Shown here: positions 50,682 through 59,357 of the stretch, one piece after another | Layout: the number at the start of each line of letters is the position of its first letter | How positions within the stretch are numbered: the first letter of the stretch is position 1 | Source of the DNA: Enterobacter kobei | GTDB taxonomy: Bacteria; Pseudomonadota; Gammaproteobacteria; Enterobacterales; Enterobacteriaceae | Direction of reading: 5' to 3' | Length of the DNA stretch: 64,000 nucleotides | Assembly (NCBI RefSeq): GCF_001729765.1 | Contig: NZ_CP017181.1 | Coordinates: 3,906,001 to 3,970,000, forward strand | The notes under the pieces: model-generated | Seen by the model: the letters and a program-made list of their open reading frames with translations, nothing else | The model's database searches: none | Told to the model about the DNA's origin: nothing | Position numbers and translations under genes: made by a program

Positions 50682-51950
50682 GTGAAAAAAGAATTATCGT
50701 TAATTGGTTTAGGTTTATTCGCCGCATTACCCGCCGCTGCAAGCCAGCAATCCGACAGTCAGGGTTTTATTGACGACAGCCATCTGGACCTGTTTTTACG
50801 CAATGCGTATATCAGTCGCGACTATCATCAGGGCCAGCAGGATAAAGCCGAATGGGGCCAGGGTATTATTGCCACCTTCACATCCGGTTATACCGAAGGG
50901 CTGGTGGGCTTTGGTGTAGACGGCATTGCACAGTATGGCGTTCGTCTGGACGGTGGCCGTGGAAAAAGCGGTGCGGGCGGTATCGACTTCTTTAAACAGG
51001 AAGACGATGGCCGGGCAAAATCCGATTTAGCGAAATTTGGCGCAACCGCCAAAATGCGTATCTCAAATACCGTGCTGAGCTACGGTAGTCAGCGTCCTGA
51101 GCTGCCGATCGTGAATGCCGACAACTCCCGCCTGCTGTTTGAAAGCTACACCGGCACCCTGCTGACCTCAAAAGAGATCGACGGTCTGGAAGTCAACGCC
51201 GGTTACTTCACCGACGAGCAGCGCAAAAGTGATGACCGCCACGACAGCGGCCTGAAGAGCCTGACCTTCGGTGGCGCGAGCTACCAGTTTAACGAGCAGT
51301 TCAGCGGTGCGGTGTATGCCTCGCATAATGAAGAGGTAATGAACAAGCAGTACCTGGGCCTGAATTTCAAACAACCGTTCAGCACCGGGCAGCAGCTGGT
51401 ACTCGACTTTAACGGCTATAACTCGCGTCTGGAGCAGGGTTACGCCGACAGCCTCGACACGGGCCGCAGCAACACCATCTGGAGCCTGGCAGCGAGCTAT
51501 ATCTGGGACATTCACACGTTCAAAGTGGCATACCAGCAGAGCAGCGGCAGCACCGGCTACAACTACGGTGGCTACCGCAACCAGGGCGGTGTGGGTGACG
51601 GCGGCAACACCATCTGGCTGGCTAACTCCTACTGGTCTGATTTCAACGGCGAAGACGAACGCTCATGGCAGGCATCGTACGGCCTGGACTTTGGCGGACT
51701 CGGCCTGCCGGGCCTGAGCTGGACCACCGCCTACGTGCGTGGCGATAACATCAAAACCTCTGAAACCAGCAACGGCAAAGAGCATGAGTGGTTCAACCAG
51801 ATCCAGTACCAGGTGCAGGATGGTCCGGCGAAAGATCTGAAGCTGAAGCTGCGCTATTCCGTGCTGCGTGTCTCCAGCAACGCCAGCGATTACAACGTGG
51901 GTGGGGATGAGATCCGTGCTTACGTGGAATACCCGTTTAACGTGTTCTGA
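50682..51950 (+). CDS. OprD-family outer-membrane porin
   Basis: A 422-residue porin with a signal peptide (about 1-20, ending PAAA) and the N-terminal hallmark GFIDDSHLDLFLRN of OprD-type specific channels. It has alternating beta-strand pattern throughout and the terminal aromatic residue of an outer-membrane barrel (VEYPFNVF). Family members admit amino acids, aromatic acids or sugars. The start is a GTG at 50682. It stands next to, and opposite in orientation to, the catabolic operon, so it probably lets that pathway's substrate in. This gene is not part of the K-12 loiP neighbourhood. Confidence 0.82.
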   Translation: MKKELSLIGLGLFAALPAAASQQSDSQGFIDDSHLDLFLRNAYISRDYHQGQQDKAEWGQGIIATFTSGYTEGLVGFGVDGIAQYGVRLDGGRGKSGAGGIDFFKQEDDGRAKSDLAKFGATAKMRISNTVLSYGSQRPELPIVNADNSRLLFESYTGTLLTSKEIDGLEVNAGYFTDEQRKSDDRHDSGLKSLTFGGASYQFNEQFSGAVYASHNEEVMNKQYLGLNFKQPFSTGQQLVLDFNGYNSRLEQGYADSLDTGRSNTIWSLAASYIWDIHTFKVAYQQSSGSTGYNYGGYRNQGGVGDGGNTIWLANSYWSDFNGEDERSWQASYGLDFGGLGLPGLSWTTAYVRGDNIKTSETSNGKEHEWFNQIQYQVQDGPAKDLKLKLRYSVLRVSSNASDYNVGGDEIRAYVEYPFNVF

Positions 51951-51958
51951 TGAAAAAA

Positions 51959-52050
51959 GCCGGGTGGCGGCTTCGCCTTACCCGGCCTACGGTTTTTTCG
52001 CTGTTATTGAGTGAGAAACCGTAGGCCCGGTAAGCGCAGCGCCACCGGGC
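51959..52050. repeat. REP pair between porin and catabolic operon
   Basis: GCCGGGTGGCGGCTTCGCCTTACCCGGC, a 40-nt spacer, then GGCCCGGTAAGCGCAGCGCCACCGGGC. It separates two converging transcription units and probably ends both. Confidence 0.85.
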
Positions 52051-52063
52051 GATATCCACGATA

Positions 52064-53704
52064 TCAATACAGCGTCTTCTGCGGCGGCCCGGCAAACTTC
52101 AGGGCGCCAATCTGCCCCATCCGCACTTCCACTACCGACGGGCCCGGCATCGCCAGCGCTTCTGTCATAACGGCATCAAAATCCTCGGCACGCTCAACGC
52201 TCCATGCCTGCAGGCCAATTGCCTGCGCCAGCAGCGTGAAGTCCGGCGTATGCAGCTCGTTGTAATACTGACGCCCGCCGAAATACTTATCCTGAATACC
52301 ACGCATTACGCCGTACCCCCCGTCGTTCATGATCAGCAGCGTCACGTTGGCTTTCTCCTGGGCCAGCGTCGCCAGTTCGCCGAGGTTCAGACTCAGACCG
52401 CCATCACCCACCAGCCCCACAACCTTGCGCTGCGGGTTAGCTATCGCGGTGCCAATGGCCATCGGCAGCCCCATACCAATGGCTCCGGCCAGCGAGTGAA
52501 TGTTCATCAGCGGGCCGTTGGCGCGGAACAGGCGGCTGCCCCACAGGCTGCCGGACACGGTGATATCGCGCACCAGCAGGCCGTCCTGCGGAAGCGCTTT
52601 CTCGATGGCATCGTTAAGTCTCGCATAGGGGCCGCACTGATCGCGCAGGCCCTGCCCGGCTTGCTCAACCGCCTGTTGAACCAGCGCGTCCCACTGCGCG
52701 TTGCCCCACTCACGCCCCTGTACGTTGTCGGCCAGCGCGCTAAGCAACGCGGAACAATCGGCTATCAGCGTGTTATCCATCAGATAATTACGGCTCGCCG
52801 CCGCCGGATCGATATCTACCTGTACCCGTGGAGACGGCAGCGCCAGCGTCCATGAGCGGGTTTCGTTGCTGCGCAGGCGTGAACCGGCGACCAGCGTAAA
52901 GTCACATTGCGCGATGAGCGCTTCAACCGATGGCGAGTTGTGAAACGCCCGCAGACTACCGCGATGGCTGTCCGGCAGCACGCCGCGCGCGTGGGTGCTG
53001 GAGATGACGGTGATGCCTGCATCCGCCAGTTTTTTCACCGCATCAGCGCTTCTCAGCGCTCCGCCGCCCAGCCACAGCAACGGCTGTTTTGCCTGCTTCA
53101 GCTGCGCCCAGAGTGCGTCAACTATCGCGGGGTCCACGGTGGCGACCGACGTCGGTTTCATCGGTGCGGTCACCAGCGAAAGCGGAATATTGGCACTCTG
53201 AATATCAATCGGGATCTCAACAGAGACCGGCCCGCACGGCGGCGTCTGCGCGTCCTGAATCGCTTTGTGCAGGATAGCTATCGCCTGGTTGGCGTTGCTG
53301 ATGCGGTACGCCCGTTTGGAGCTGGCCTTCAGGAAGCTCAGCTGGTCGCGGGTTTCATGGATAAATCCGGTATCGGCATCCAGCCAGGCTTTTTCGACCT
53401 GTCCGGTTAAATGCAGCAGCGGCGTGCAGGCGTTCATCGCTTCTACCAGCGCGCCTACCGCGTTACCCGCACCCGCACCGGTGCTGGTCAGCGCCACGCC
53501 GAGACCGGAAAAACGTCCGTGGGCGTCGGCCATGGTCACGGATCCCGCTTCACCGCGCGCGGGCACGAAGCGAATGTTGCCGCGCTGCCCGACTGCATCC
53601 GCGATTGGCAGGTTGTGAATGGAGATGACGCCGTAGATGGCCTCAACCTGATACTGCTCCAGCGTTCTGGCGATGGCGTCGCCGACGGTTATCATTTCGC
53701 TCAT
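52064..53704 (-). CDS. ThDP-dependent enzyme, decarboxylase/carboligase type
   Basis: A 546-residue enzyme of the acetolactate synthase / benzoylformate decarboxylase superfamily with three domains. The cofactor-activating Glu52 lies in PARGEAGSVTMAD, and the ThDP/Mg motif is GDGGLSLNLGEL ... MNDGGYG. The active-site His of benzoylformate decarboxylase (His70 in NLHSAAGTGN) is Thr here (ALTSTGAGAGN), and no acetolactate-synthase FAD need can be inferred. The reaction is therefore open: 2-oxo-acid decarboxylation is the simplest guess. It is the last gene of the operon, 14 nt after an aldehyde dehydrogenase, which fits an aldehyde product. Confidence 0.75.
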   Translation of the reverse strand: MSEMITVGDAIARTLEQYQVEAIYGVISIHNLPIADAVGQRGNIRFVPARGEAGSVTMADAHGRFSGLGVALTSTGAGAGNAVGALVEAMNACTPLLHLTGQVEKAWLDADTGFIHETRDQLSFLKASSKRAYRISNANQAIAILHKAIQDAQTPPCGPVSVEIPIDIQSANIPLSLVTAPMKPTSVATVDPAIVDALWAQLKQAKQPLLWLGGGALRSADAVKKLADAGITVISSTHARGVLPDSHRGSLRAFHNSPSVEALIAQCDFTLVAGSRLRSNETRSWTLALPSPRVQVDIDPAAASRNYLMDNTLIADCSALLSALADNVQGREWGNAQWDALVQQAVEQAGQGLRDQCGPYARLNDAIEKALPQDGLLVRDITVSGSLWGSRLFRANGPLMNIHSLAGAIGMGLPMAIGTAIANPQRKVVGLVGDGGLSLNLGELATLAQEKANVTLLIMNDGGYGVMRGIQDKYFGGRQYYNELHTPDFTLLAQAIGLQAWSVERAEDFDAVMTEALAMPGPSVVEVRMGQIGALKFAGPPQKTLY

Positions 53705-53717
53705 TGCTCACCCTTTC

Positions 53718-55187
53718 TCAGTCGCACCAGTGGTTGACGCTGTTACCCGTCGCCAGATAAATGCTCTTTTGCTGCATCCAGGCTTTCAGCCCCTGAATGC
53801 CCTTTTCGCGGCCCAGACCGCTCTCTTTAAAGCCCCCGAACGGGGTTGAAATCGCAAAGACTTTGTAGGTGTTGATCCACACCGTGCCCGCCTCAAGCTG
53901 TTCGCTCAGGCGCAGCGCGCGCCCGGCATCGCGCGTCCAGATCCCCGCCGCCAGGCCGTACACCGAGTCGTTGGCCTCGCGGATAAGCGTGGCCTCGTCG
54001 CGAAACGGCATCGCCACCAGTACCGGGCCGAAGATCTCCTCCTGACACGTGCGGGCGCTGTTGCTCAGCCCTTCGATGAGGGTGGGCAGGAAGAAACTGC
54101 CGTTTGCCAGCTCAGGATCGGCCGGGATCTCCCCGCCGCACAGCACGCGGCCCCCTTCGCGCTTCGCCAGCTCGACGTAATCCTGCACGCTCTGACGATG
54201 TTTAGGGTTAATCAGCGGCCCGACATGGGTACCGTCAGTAAACGGATGTCCGACGCGCAGCCCGCGCGTGAGCTCAAGCAGCCGCGACATCAGCGGCGCG
54301 TAAATGCTCTCGTGGATAAACAGCCGTGAACCGGCGATGCACGCCTGCCCTGCCGAGCTAAAAATGCCGTAGCAGATGCCGCGCGCGGCCTGCTCGATGT
54401 CTGCGTCTTCCAGCACGATGGTCGGTGATTTTCCGCCCAGCTCCAGCGATGCCGGGATCAGCTTTTCCGCCGCCACGTGTGCAAGATGGCGGCCCGTAGT
54501 GGTGCCACCGGTAAAGGAGATTTTGCGCACCTTAGGGTGACGCGCCAGCGCATCGCCAATCACCGAGCCTTTACCGGGTAGCACGCTCTGCAGCCCGGCG
54601 GGCAGCCCGGCCTGTTCAAAAATACGCGCCAGCTCCAGCGCCATCAGTGGCGTGGCCTCGGCAGGTTTGAGGATCACCGCATTTCCGGCGGCAATCGCCG
54701 GGGCAACCTTTTGCATTTCGCTGGCAATCGGCGAGTTCCATGGCGTGATGGCAGCCACCACGCCGAGCGGTTCATAGCGGCTCAGGGTCAGCAGATCCGG
54801 CTGGCGTGGCGTCGGGAGTTCCCCTTCCAGCAGCTCGCAGGCAGAGGCAAAGTAGCGCGCTGTCCCTGCCGCACTCATCACCAGCCCACGCGCCTCCGCG
54901 AGCGGCTTGCCGTTATCGCGGCTCTGCATTTTCGCCAGTTCCTCGACGCGGGATTCAATCAGATCCGCGACCTTATGCAGGATCCTCGCGCGCATGTGCG
55001 GCAGGCTGCTGCGCCACGCGGGATCGCGCCACGCCCGCTCGCCGGCCTCGATTGCGTCATTCAGATCGTCGAGACTTGCCGCATTCAGCGTCGCATTGAT
55101 CGACCCGTCTGCCGGGAAATGGCTCTGCATCGGGTTGCCTCCACCATGTCGCCAGTGGCCGCCGATAAAAATCTTCAGATCGTCCAT
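53718..55187 (-). CDS. NAD(P)-dependent aldehyde dehydrogenase
   Basis: A 489-residue ALDH-superfamily enzyme. Catalytic residues are Asn151 (TPWNSP), Glu249 (LELGGKSP) and Cys283 (SSAGQACIAGS), and the cofactor loop is FTGGTTTGRH. It resembles betaine-, hydroxymuconic- or aromatic-aldehyde dehydrogenases; which aldehyde is used cannot be read. It lies 9 nt after the aspartate-dehydrogenase-like gene and before the ThDP enzyme, both in the same operon. Confidence 0.85.
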   Translation of the reverse strand: MDDLKIFIGGHWRHGGGNPMQSHFPADGSINATLNAASLDDLNDAIEAGERAWRDPAWRSSLPHMRARILHKVADLIESRVEELAKMQSRDNGKPLAEARGLVMSAAGTARYFASACELLEGELPTPRQPDLLTLSRYEPLGVVAAITPWNSPIASEMQKVAPAIAAGNAVILKPAEATPLMALELARIFEQAGLPAGLQSVLPGKGSVIGDALARHPKVRKISFTGGTTTGRHLAHVAAEKLIPASLELGGKSPTIVLEDADIEQAARGICYGIFSSAGQACIAGSRLFIHESIYAPLMSRLLELTRGLRVGHPFTDGTHVGPLINPKHRQSVQDYVELAKREGGRVLCGGEIPADPELANGSFFLPTLIEGLSNSARTCQEEIFGPVLVAMPFRDEATLIREANDSVYGLAAGIWTRDAGRALRLSEQLEAGTVWINTYKVFAISTPFGGFKESGLGREKGIQGLKAWMQQKSIYLATGNSVNHWCD

Positions 55188-55196
55188 CGTCGCTCC

Positions 55197-55967
55197 TCAG
55201 CTCAGGGCCAGCTCGCGGCAGGCGCGTACCGCGCTCAGTGCTGCAAGAGTGGAGGTTTTAGGGTTAGACGCCAGCGGCAATCCACTCAGCTCAAGATGGA
55301 ACTCGCCGAACACGCCTTCGACATGCAGCGTGTGGGTATTGCGCTTCGTTGCCGGGTCGACCATCAGCTGCACGCGCGTCTCGTCCATCCCGACGCCACC
55401 GAGCGCCACCGTCGCCGCCACGTTGGCGTTCGCCGGGAACAGGCGCGCCGCCTCGCGGGCGCTGCCTTCAAAGAAAACGCTCGCCTCAGACACCGCGTTA
55501 AGGTCGATAAGCTGCTCAGCATAACTGCCGCGCCAGCTGGCCGGGCTTTTGCGCGACTGATAGGTCACGCGTTCCAGCCCGCCCTCTTTCGCCGCCGCAA
55601 GCCCGTCGATACCGGCAACCGCGCCGGAGAGCAACGTCAGCTTGCCCCCAGCACTGAGCAAACGCTGCTCCAGCGCGCTGTCCGCCAGCGCGCCGGTGGA
55701 GATCACCGCGAGATGCCAGCCGCGACGCAATATGTCCTCGCCGTACTGCGCCACCGCCTGCTGGCTGGCGCACTCCAGCACCAGATCGGGCGTGTCAGCG
55801 CATGCCACCGGCGTACCGAGCGCCATCACTGCATCACCAAACTGTGTGTGAATCGCCGCATGATGAGATTCACGCGCCACGATCCAGCCAATAGCCACGC
55901 CCGCGGGTAAACGCTCAATCACCGCCTGCGCCATGGCGCCAAAACCAATTAACATGATCTTTTTCAT
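55197..55967 (-). CDS. Aspartate dehydrogenase-like protein (NadX/DUF108)
   Basis: A 256-residue protein with an N-terminal Rossmann fold (IGFGAMAQAV) and a C-terminal DUF108 aspartate-dehydrogenase domain (ANANVAATVALGGVGMDETRVQLMVDP). Known members oxidise L-aspartate to iminoaspartate/oxaloacetate or run the reverse amination. The presence of the gene in a ring-cleavage operon rather than beside nadA/nadC suggests a catabolic or special substrate, but that is inference. The order with ALDH and ThDP enzyme suggests a three-step chain. Confidence 0.8.
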   Translation of the reverse strand: MKKIMLIGFGAMAQAVIERLPAGVAIGWIVARESHHAAIHTQFGDAVMALGTPVACADTPDLVLECASQQAVAQYGEDILRRGWHLAVISTGALADSALEQRLLSAGGKLTLLSGAVAGIDGLAAAKEGGLERVTYQSRKSPASWRGSYAEQLIDLNAVSEASVFFEGSAREAARLFPANANVAATVALGGVGMDETRVQLMVDPATKRNTHTLHVEGVFGEFHLELSGLPLASNPKTSTLAALSAVRACRELALS

Positions 55968-55976
55968 AATGTGTCC

Positions 55977-56771
55977 TTACAGGTGGCGGCAGAAGCCGCC
56001 GGAAACGTCCAGCGAGGCGCCGGTGGTGAATGACGCCAGCGGCGAGGCGAGGAACAGCAGCGCCTGCGCGGGCTCCTGCGGTTTGCCGAGACGCGCCATC
56101 GGGATGCCACGTTTACGCGCGATATCCGCCGTCCACTCCGGCCAGCTCTGACTTTTGTCCGTCCGGCTCTCAAAGCGGCGCTGCCACTGCCCGGACTCCA
56201 CCATGCCGAGCAAAATGGAATTCACGCGGATACCTTTACCCACCAGCTCTTTTGAGAGCGTCAGCGTCATATTCAGCAGCGCAGCACGGGCGGCAGAAGT
56301 GGCGATCATGTGCTCCTCCGGCTGCAGCGCCAGCAGGGAGTTCACGCAGGTAATGGAGGCGATATCGGACCGCTCCAGCAGAGGCTGAAACGCCTGCACC
56401 GGGTTGATCACCCCGAACAATTTCAGTTCGGCTTCGTGCAGCCACGCTTCGCGCGGGGTATCGCTGAAATGCGCCACGTAGCCCTGCCCGGCGTTGTTGA
56501 TCAGCATGTCCGCCGCGCCAAAGCGGGCCTGAACGGCATCCGCAAAGCCCTGGACTTCGGCAGCGTTTAGCACGTCGCAGCGGTAGGAGAAAATCTCGCC
56601 GTCGGGGTATTCGTTTTGCAGCGTCGCGTGGGCGCTGGCGAGCCGGTCCGGGTCTCGGCCGCAGAAAGCCACTTTTGTCCCCTCGCCCAGCAGCAGGCGC
56701 AGCGTTTCAAAGCCAATGCCAGAAGAACCGCCGGTGACTACCGCTACGCGCCCGTCAATTTGTGCATTCAT
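55977..56771 (-). CDS. SDR-fold protein lacking the catalytic Tyr and Lys
   Basis: A 264-residue short-chain dehydrogenase/reductase fold. The cofactor motif TGGSSGIG (13-20), NNAG (92-95), and the C-terminal GGF are normal. The catalytic Ser is kept (Ser145), but 13 residues on, where Tyr is required, stands Thr158, and the +4 Lys is Arg162 (ATSAARAAL). The codons ACT and CGT were checked on the strand. It may be a pseudo-enzyme, a partner subunit or an SDR with different chemistry. The ATG at 56771 is inside the hydrolase gene end (17-nt overlap); the longer frame is a shadow. Confidence 0.8.
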   Translation of the reverse strand: MNAQIDGRVAVVTGGSSGIGFETLRLLLGEGTKVAFCGRDPDRLASAHATLQNEYPDGEIFSYRCDVLNAAEVQGFADAVQARFGAADMLINNAGQGYVAHFSDTPREAWLHEAELKLFGVINPVQAFQPLLERSDIASITCVNSLLALQPEEHMIATSAARAALLNMTLTLSKELVGKGIRVNSILLGMVESGQWQRRFESRTDKSQSWPEWTADIARKRGIPMARLGKPQEPAQALLFLASPLASFTTGASLDVSGGFCRHL

Positions 56772-57528
56772 CGCGCACCTCTTCGTTAATGCGTAAAAGC
56801 TGTTGGTTAAAAAACGCCGCGTTATCGAGATAGCTGGCGTGCCCGGCCTGGGGAATGGCGGTAAACGGCATGCCGTAGCGCAGTGCCAGCCCCTGCACCA
56901 GCTCGGGCTGCGTGATCGCATCCTGCTCGCCGCACCAGACCTCAAACGTGCCGGAGTAACGTTTAAGCCAGCCGTGAATATCGTCGTGTGCCAGCATCCA
57001 CGCGGCGGCAAGGTAGCCTTCAGGACGCAGCTTGCGCATGCCCGACGCGACGGTGGCGATATCTTCCCCGCGGGCGCCGGGGCGCAACAGCTTCGCCGCG
57101 CGGGTCTGGGCAAGGATTTCACCGCCCAGCGCCATCTGCTGCTCGCGGCTGCGCCAGACCTGCTCGCGTTGCTCCGGTGCGGCCTGACCGTAGCCCTGCG
57201 CGGCATCTGCCAGCACCAGATGCCGCACCCGGTCGGGAAACTTCGCCGCAAAGGCGCTGGCGACCAGCGCCCCGAGAGAATGGCCGACCAGTACCGCCTG
57301 CCAGACGCCCGCGCGGTCAAGCATTGCCGCCAGTGCATCGGCGTAATCTCCCGCACTCGCCCGTTCTACGGTCAGCATCGGGCTTTCGCCATAACCGGGC
57401 ATGTCCCACGCCAGCACGCGAAAACCCTTCAGTGCCATCTGCTTATGCCAGGAGGCAGCACCCGAGCTGATCCCATGCAGCAGCATCAGCGGAATGCCGC
57501 TTCCCTGTTCACGAAAACCCGTCATCAT
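56755..57528 (-). CDS. Alpha/beta hydrolase, meta-cleavage-product type
   Basis: A 257-residue alpha/beta-fold hydrolase. The predicted triad is Ser84 (VGHSLGA), Asp203 (CGEQDAITQ) and His230 (QAGHASY); the oxyanion motif LLHGISSGAASW is at 17-28. It resembles C-C hydrolases of the BphD/MhpC/XylF group. Placed in an operon with an extradiol dioxygenase, it most likely splits the ring-fission product, though an esterase or lactonase role is possible. It overlaps the next SDR gene by 17 nt and follows the cupin by 6 nt. Confidence 0.82.
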   Translation of the reverse strand: MMTGFREQGSGIPLMLLHGISSGAASWHKQMALKGFRVLAWDMPGYGESPMLTVERASAGDYADALAAMLDRAGVWQAVLVGHSLGALVASAFAAKFPDRVRHLVLADAAQGYGQAAPEQREQVWRSREQQMALGGEILAQTRAAKLLRPGARGEDIATVASGMRKLRPEGYLAAAWMLAHDDIHGWLKRYSGTFEVWCGEQDAITQPELVQGLALRYGMPFTAIPQAGHASYLDNAAFFNQQLLRINEEVRDECTN

Positions 57529-57534
57529 GCCCCC

Positions 57535-58065
57535 TTAGTTCCGCTTCACTTTTGAAAGCGGATGATCGGCGGGATAGGTCGGGATTTCCGGCTTATTGGT
57601 CCCCAGCATGACGCACATCAGCGCCTCTTCTTCCCCGTGGTTAAACAGGCCGCGATAGATACCCGGCGGGACGGAGATCAGGTCACGCTCGCGCAGCACG
57701 GTTTCGGTGTAGTGTTCGCCGTCCTGGATCATCAGCGTGATTTGCCCTTTAAGCATGAAGAACACCTCTTCCACGTCGTCATGCAGGTGCAGCGGCCCTT
57801 CACACTTCGACGGCAGCACCATGGTGGAGAAGGTGAAATGGTCCGCCTGCACGGTGTTGGTGTCGTTCGCCACGCCCGTTGCGCCGGTGCCGATGTAGCG
57901 CATCTGCGCCCGGCGATATTTCGGGTCATAGTCGGCCTGGAACTTCAGCGCGTTCCAGTCGTACTTACGGCCTTCAAAGCGCGCGATGCGCGACTCGACC
58001 CACTCTTCCATCGTCAGGTGCTCAGGTTTGATGCCTGATTTATGGGTTACGGTTGAATCAGTCAT
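57535..58065 (-). CDS. Single-domain cupin protein
   Basis: A 176-residue protein with a double-stranded beta-helix. Cupin motif 1 is GPLHLHDDVEEVFFMLKG (metal His-x-His and Glu) and motif 2 is PPGIYRGLFNHG. This could be a small dioxygenase, isomerase or sensor of pathway metabolites. The extended N-terminus (about 1-75) is unusual for a minimal cupin. It is nested in the aromatic operon between the MFS transporter and the hydrolase; its reaction is not known. Confidence 0.78.
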   Translation of the reverse strand: MTDSTVTHKSGIKPEHLTMEEWVESRIARFEGRKYDWNALKFQADYDPKYRRAQMRYIGTGATGVANDTNTVQADHFTFSTMVLPSKCEGPLHLHDDVEEVFFMLKGQITLMIQDGEHYTETVLRERDLISVPPGIYRGLFNHGEEEALMCVMLGTNKPEIPTYPADHPLSKVKRN

Positions 58066-58075
58066 GACACTCTCC

Positions 58076-59332
58076 TCAGTAACGTCTCAGCAGCGGCAGT
58101 AACAGGACGCAGCCCACCGCCGCCATCACCGCCAGAAAAATCAGCCCGGAATCCATGCTGTGGGTGAAGGCGATAAGCGCCCCCATCACCGCTGGCGACA
58201 GTGCGCCCGCGAAGTTTCCCAGCCCGTTGAAAATGCCGCCCGCCGTCGCGCTCACCCGTGGATGAGTGGCCTTCGCCAGCAGGGCAAAAATGTTGGGTGC
58301 GCCAGTGCCCCACATAAAGGTGCTGAAGCTCATCGCGGCGATGATGGTCAGCGGGGTGTCGAGGTGCATGACCGCCGCCAGCCCGACAGCCGCGCCCGCC
58401 ATGGAAATAAAGCAGGCTGCCGCACGCTTATCGACCCGGTCAGAGAGCCACGCGCCAATCACTTCGCCCGCCAGCATGGCGATGAACGGCATCGACGACA
58501 GCCAGCCCGCATGCTCCAAGTGAATGCCTTTGCCTTTGATCAGGTAGCCCGGCAGCCAGCCATTGATGCCCCACAGGTAGGTCAGGAAGGCGATGTTAAA
58601 GATGCAGATGATCCAGAAGTGCGGGCTGACGAACAGCTCGCGCCGCGCGGCACGCCGCTCATCCTGAGACGCCTGCGTGGTGCCAGGTTTCGCCTCCAGG
58701 CGGATACCACGCAGACCGACGCGCACGAAAATCAATACCGGCACGGTAAGCATCGCCATCACGAAGAAGGTGCTCTGCCAGCCGAAGGTGTTCAGCAGCC
58801 AGAGGGAGAGCGGAAAACCAATCGCCGCGCCCACCGGCGTGCCAAGCAGCCACAGCATGGTGGCACGCGCCTGCAGATGCTGCGGGAAGTTGTGACGCAC
58901 AATGGCGAAGGCCAGCGGGAACAGCGGCCCCTCCGCCACCCCCAGCAGAATGCGCAGCACGATCATCAGCGTATAGTTGTGGGTAAAGCCCATCGCCACC
59001 ATCAGCACGCACCAGATCGCCATCATCCCGGTCAGCAGGCGCAGCGGCGCGATTTTATCCCCCAGCCCGCTGAGAAAGACTGACGAAAAACCGTAGCTCA
59101 GCAGAAAGGCGCTCATCAGAATGCCGAGGCGCGTGGTGTCGAAATCGATCCCCATCGCCTGCTGGAAATGGCTGTCAGAAAACAGCGCCGCAATACTGAT
59201 TTTGTCGAAAAACGCCAGCAGCACGCAGGCCAGCAGCGACAGCGGGATAGCCCAGCGCACTGCTTTTTCAGGCGTGCGGGTTCCCTCACCGCCTGCCTCA
59301 ACGGGCGCGGTGTTGGTCTCTAATGTGGTCAT
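58076..59332 (-). CDS. MFS transporter, anion:cation symporter type
   Basis: A 418-residue inner-membrane transporter with about 12 hydrophobic helices. The A-like loop motif GDKIAPLRLL lies between helices 2 and 3, and the RILLGVAEGPLFPLAFAIVRHNFP segment is typical of the ACS family, which imports organic and aromatic acids with protons. Together with the OprD porin this would complete uptake of an anionic substrate. 10 nt before the cupin gene. Confidence 0.83.
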   Translation of the reverse strand: MTTLETNTAPVEAGGEGTRTPEKAVRWAIPLSLLACVLLAFFDKISIAALFSDSHFQQAMGIDFDTTRLGILMSAFLLSYGFSSVFLSGLGDKIAPLRLLTGMMAIWCVLMVAMGFTHNYTLMIVLRILLGVAEGPLFPLAFAIVRHNFPQHLQARATMLWLLGTPVGAAIGFPLSLWLLNTFGWQSTFFVMAMLTVPVLIFVRVGLRGIRLEAKPGTTQASQDERRAARRELFVSPHFWIICIFNIAFLTYLWGINGWLPGYLIKGKGIHLEHAGWLSSMPFIAMLAGEVIGAWLSDRVDKRAAACFISMAGAAVGLAAVMHLDTPLTIIAAMSFSTFMWGTGAPNIFALLAKATHPRVSATAGGIFNGLGNFAGALSPAVMGALIAFTHSMDSGLIFLAVMAAVGCVLLLPLLRRY

Positions 59333-59357
59333 CTCTCCCCCTACGGGTGCGGGTTAG

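Noticed and set aside
55977..57356. 459-residue SDR with a long N-terminal extension
   Set aside because: The extension overlaps the alpha/beta hydrolase gene in another frame and has shadow composition; the SDR proper starts at 56771.
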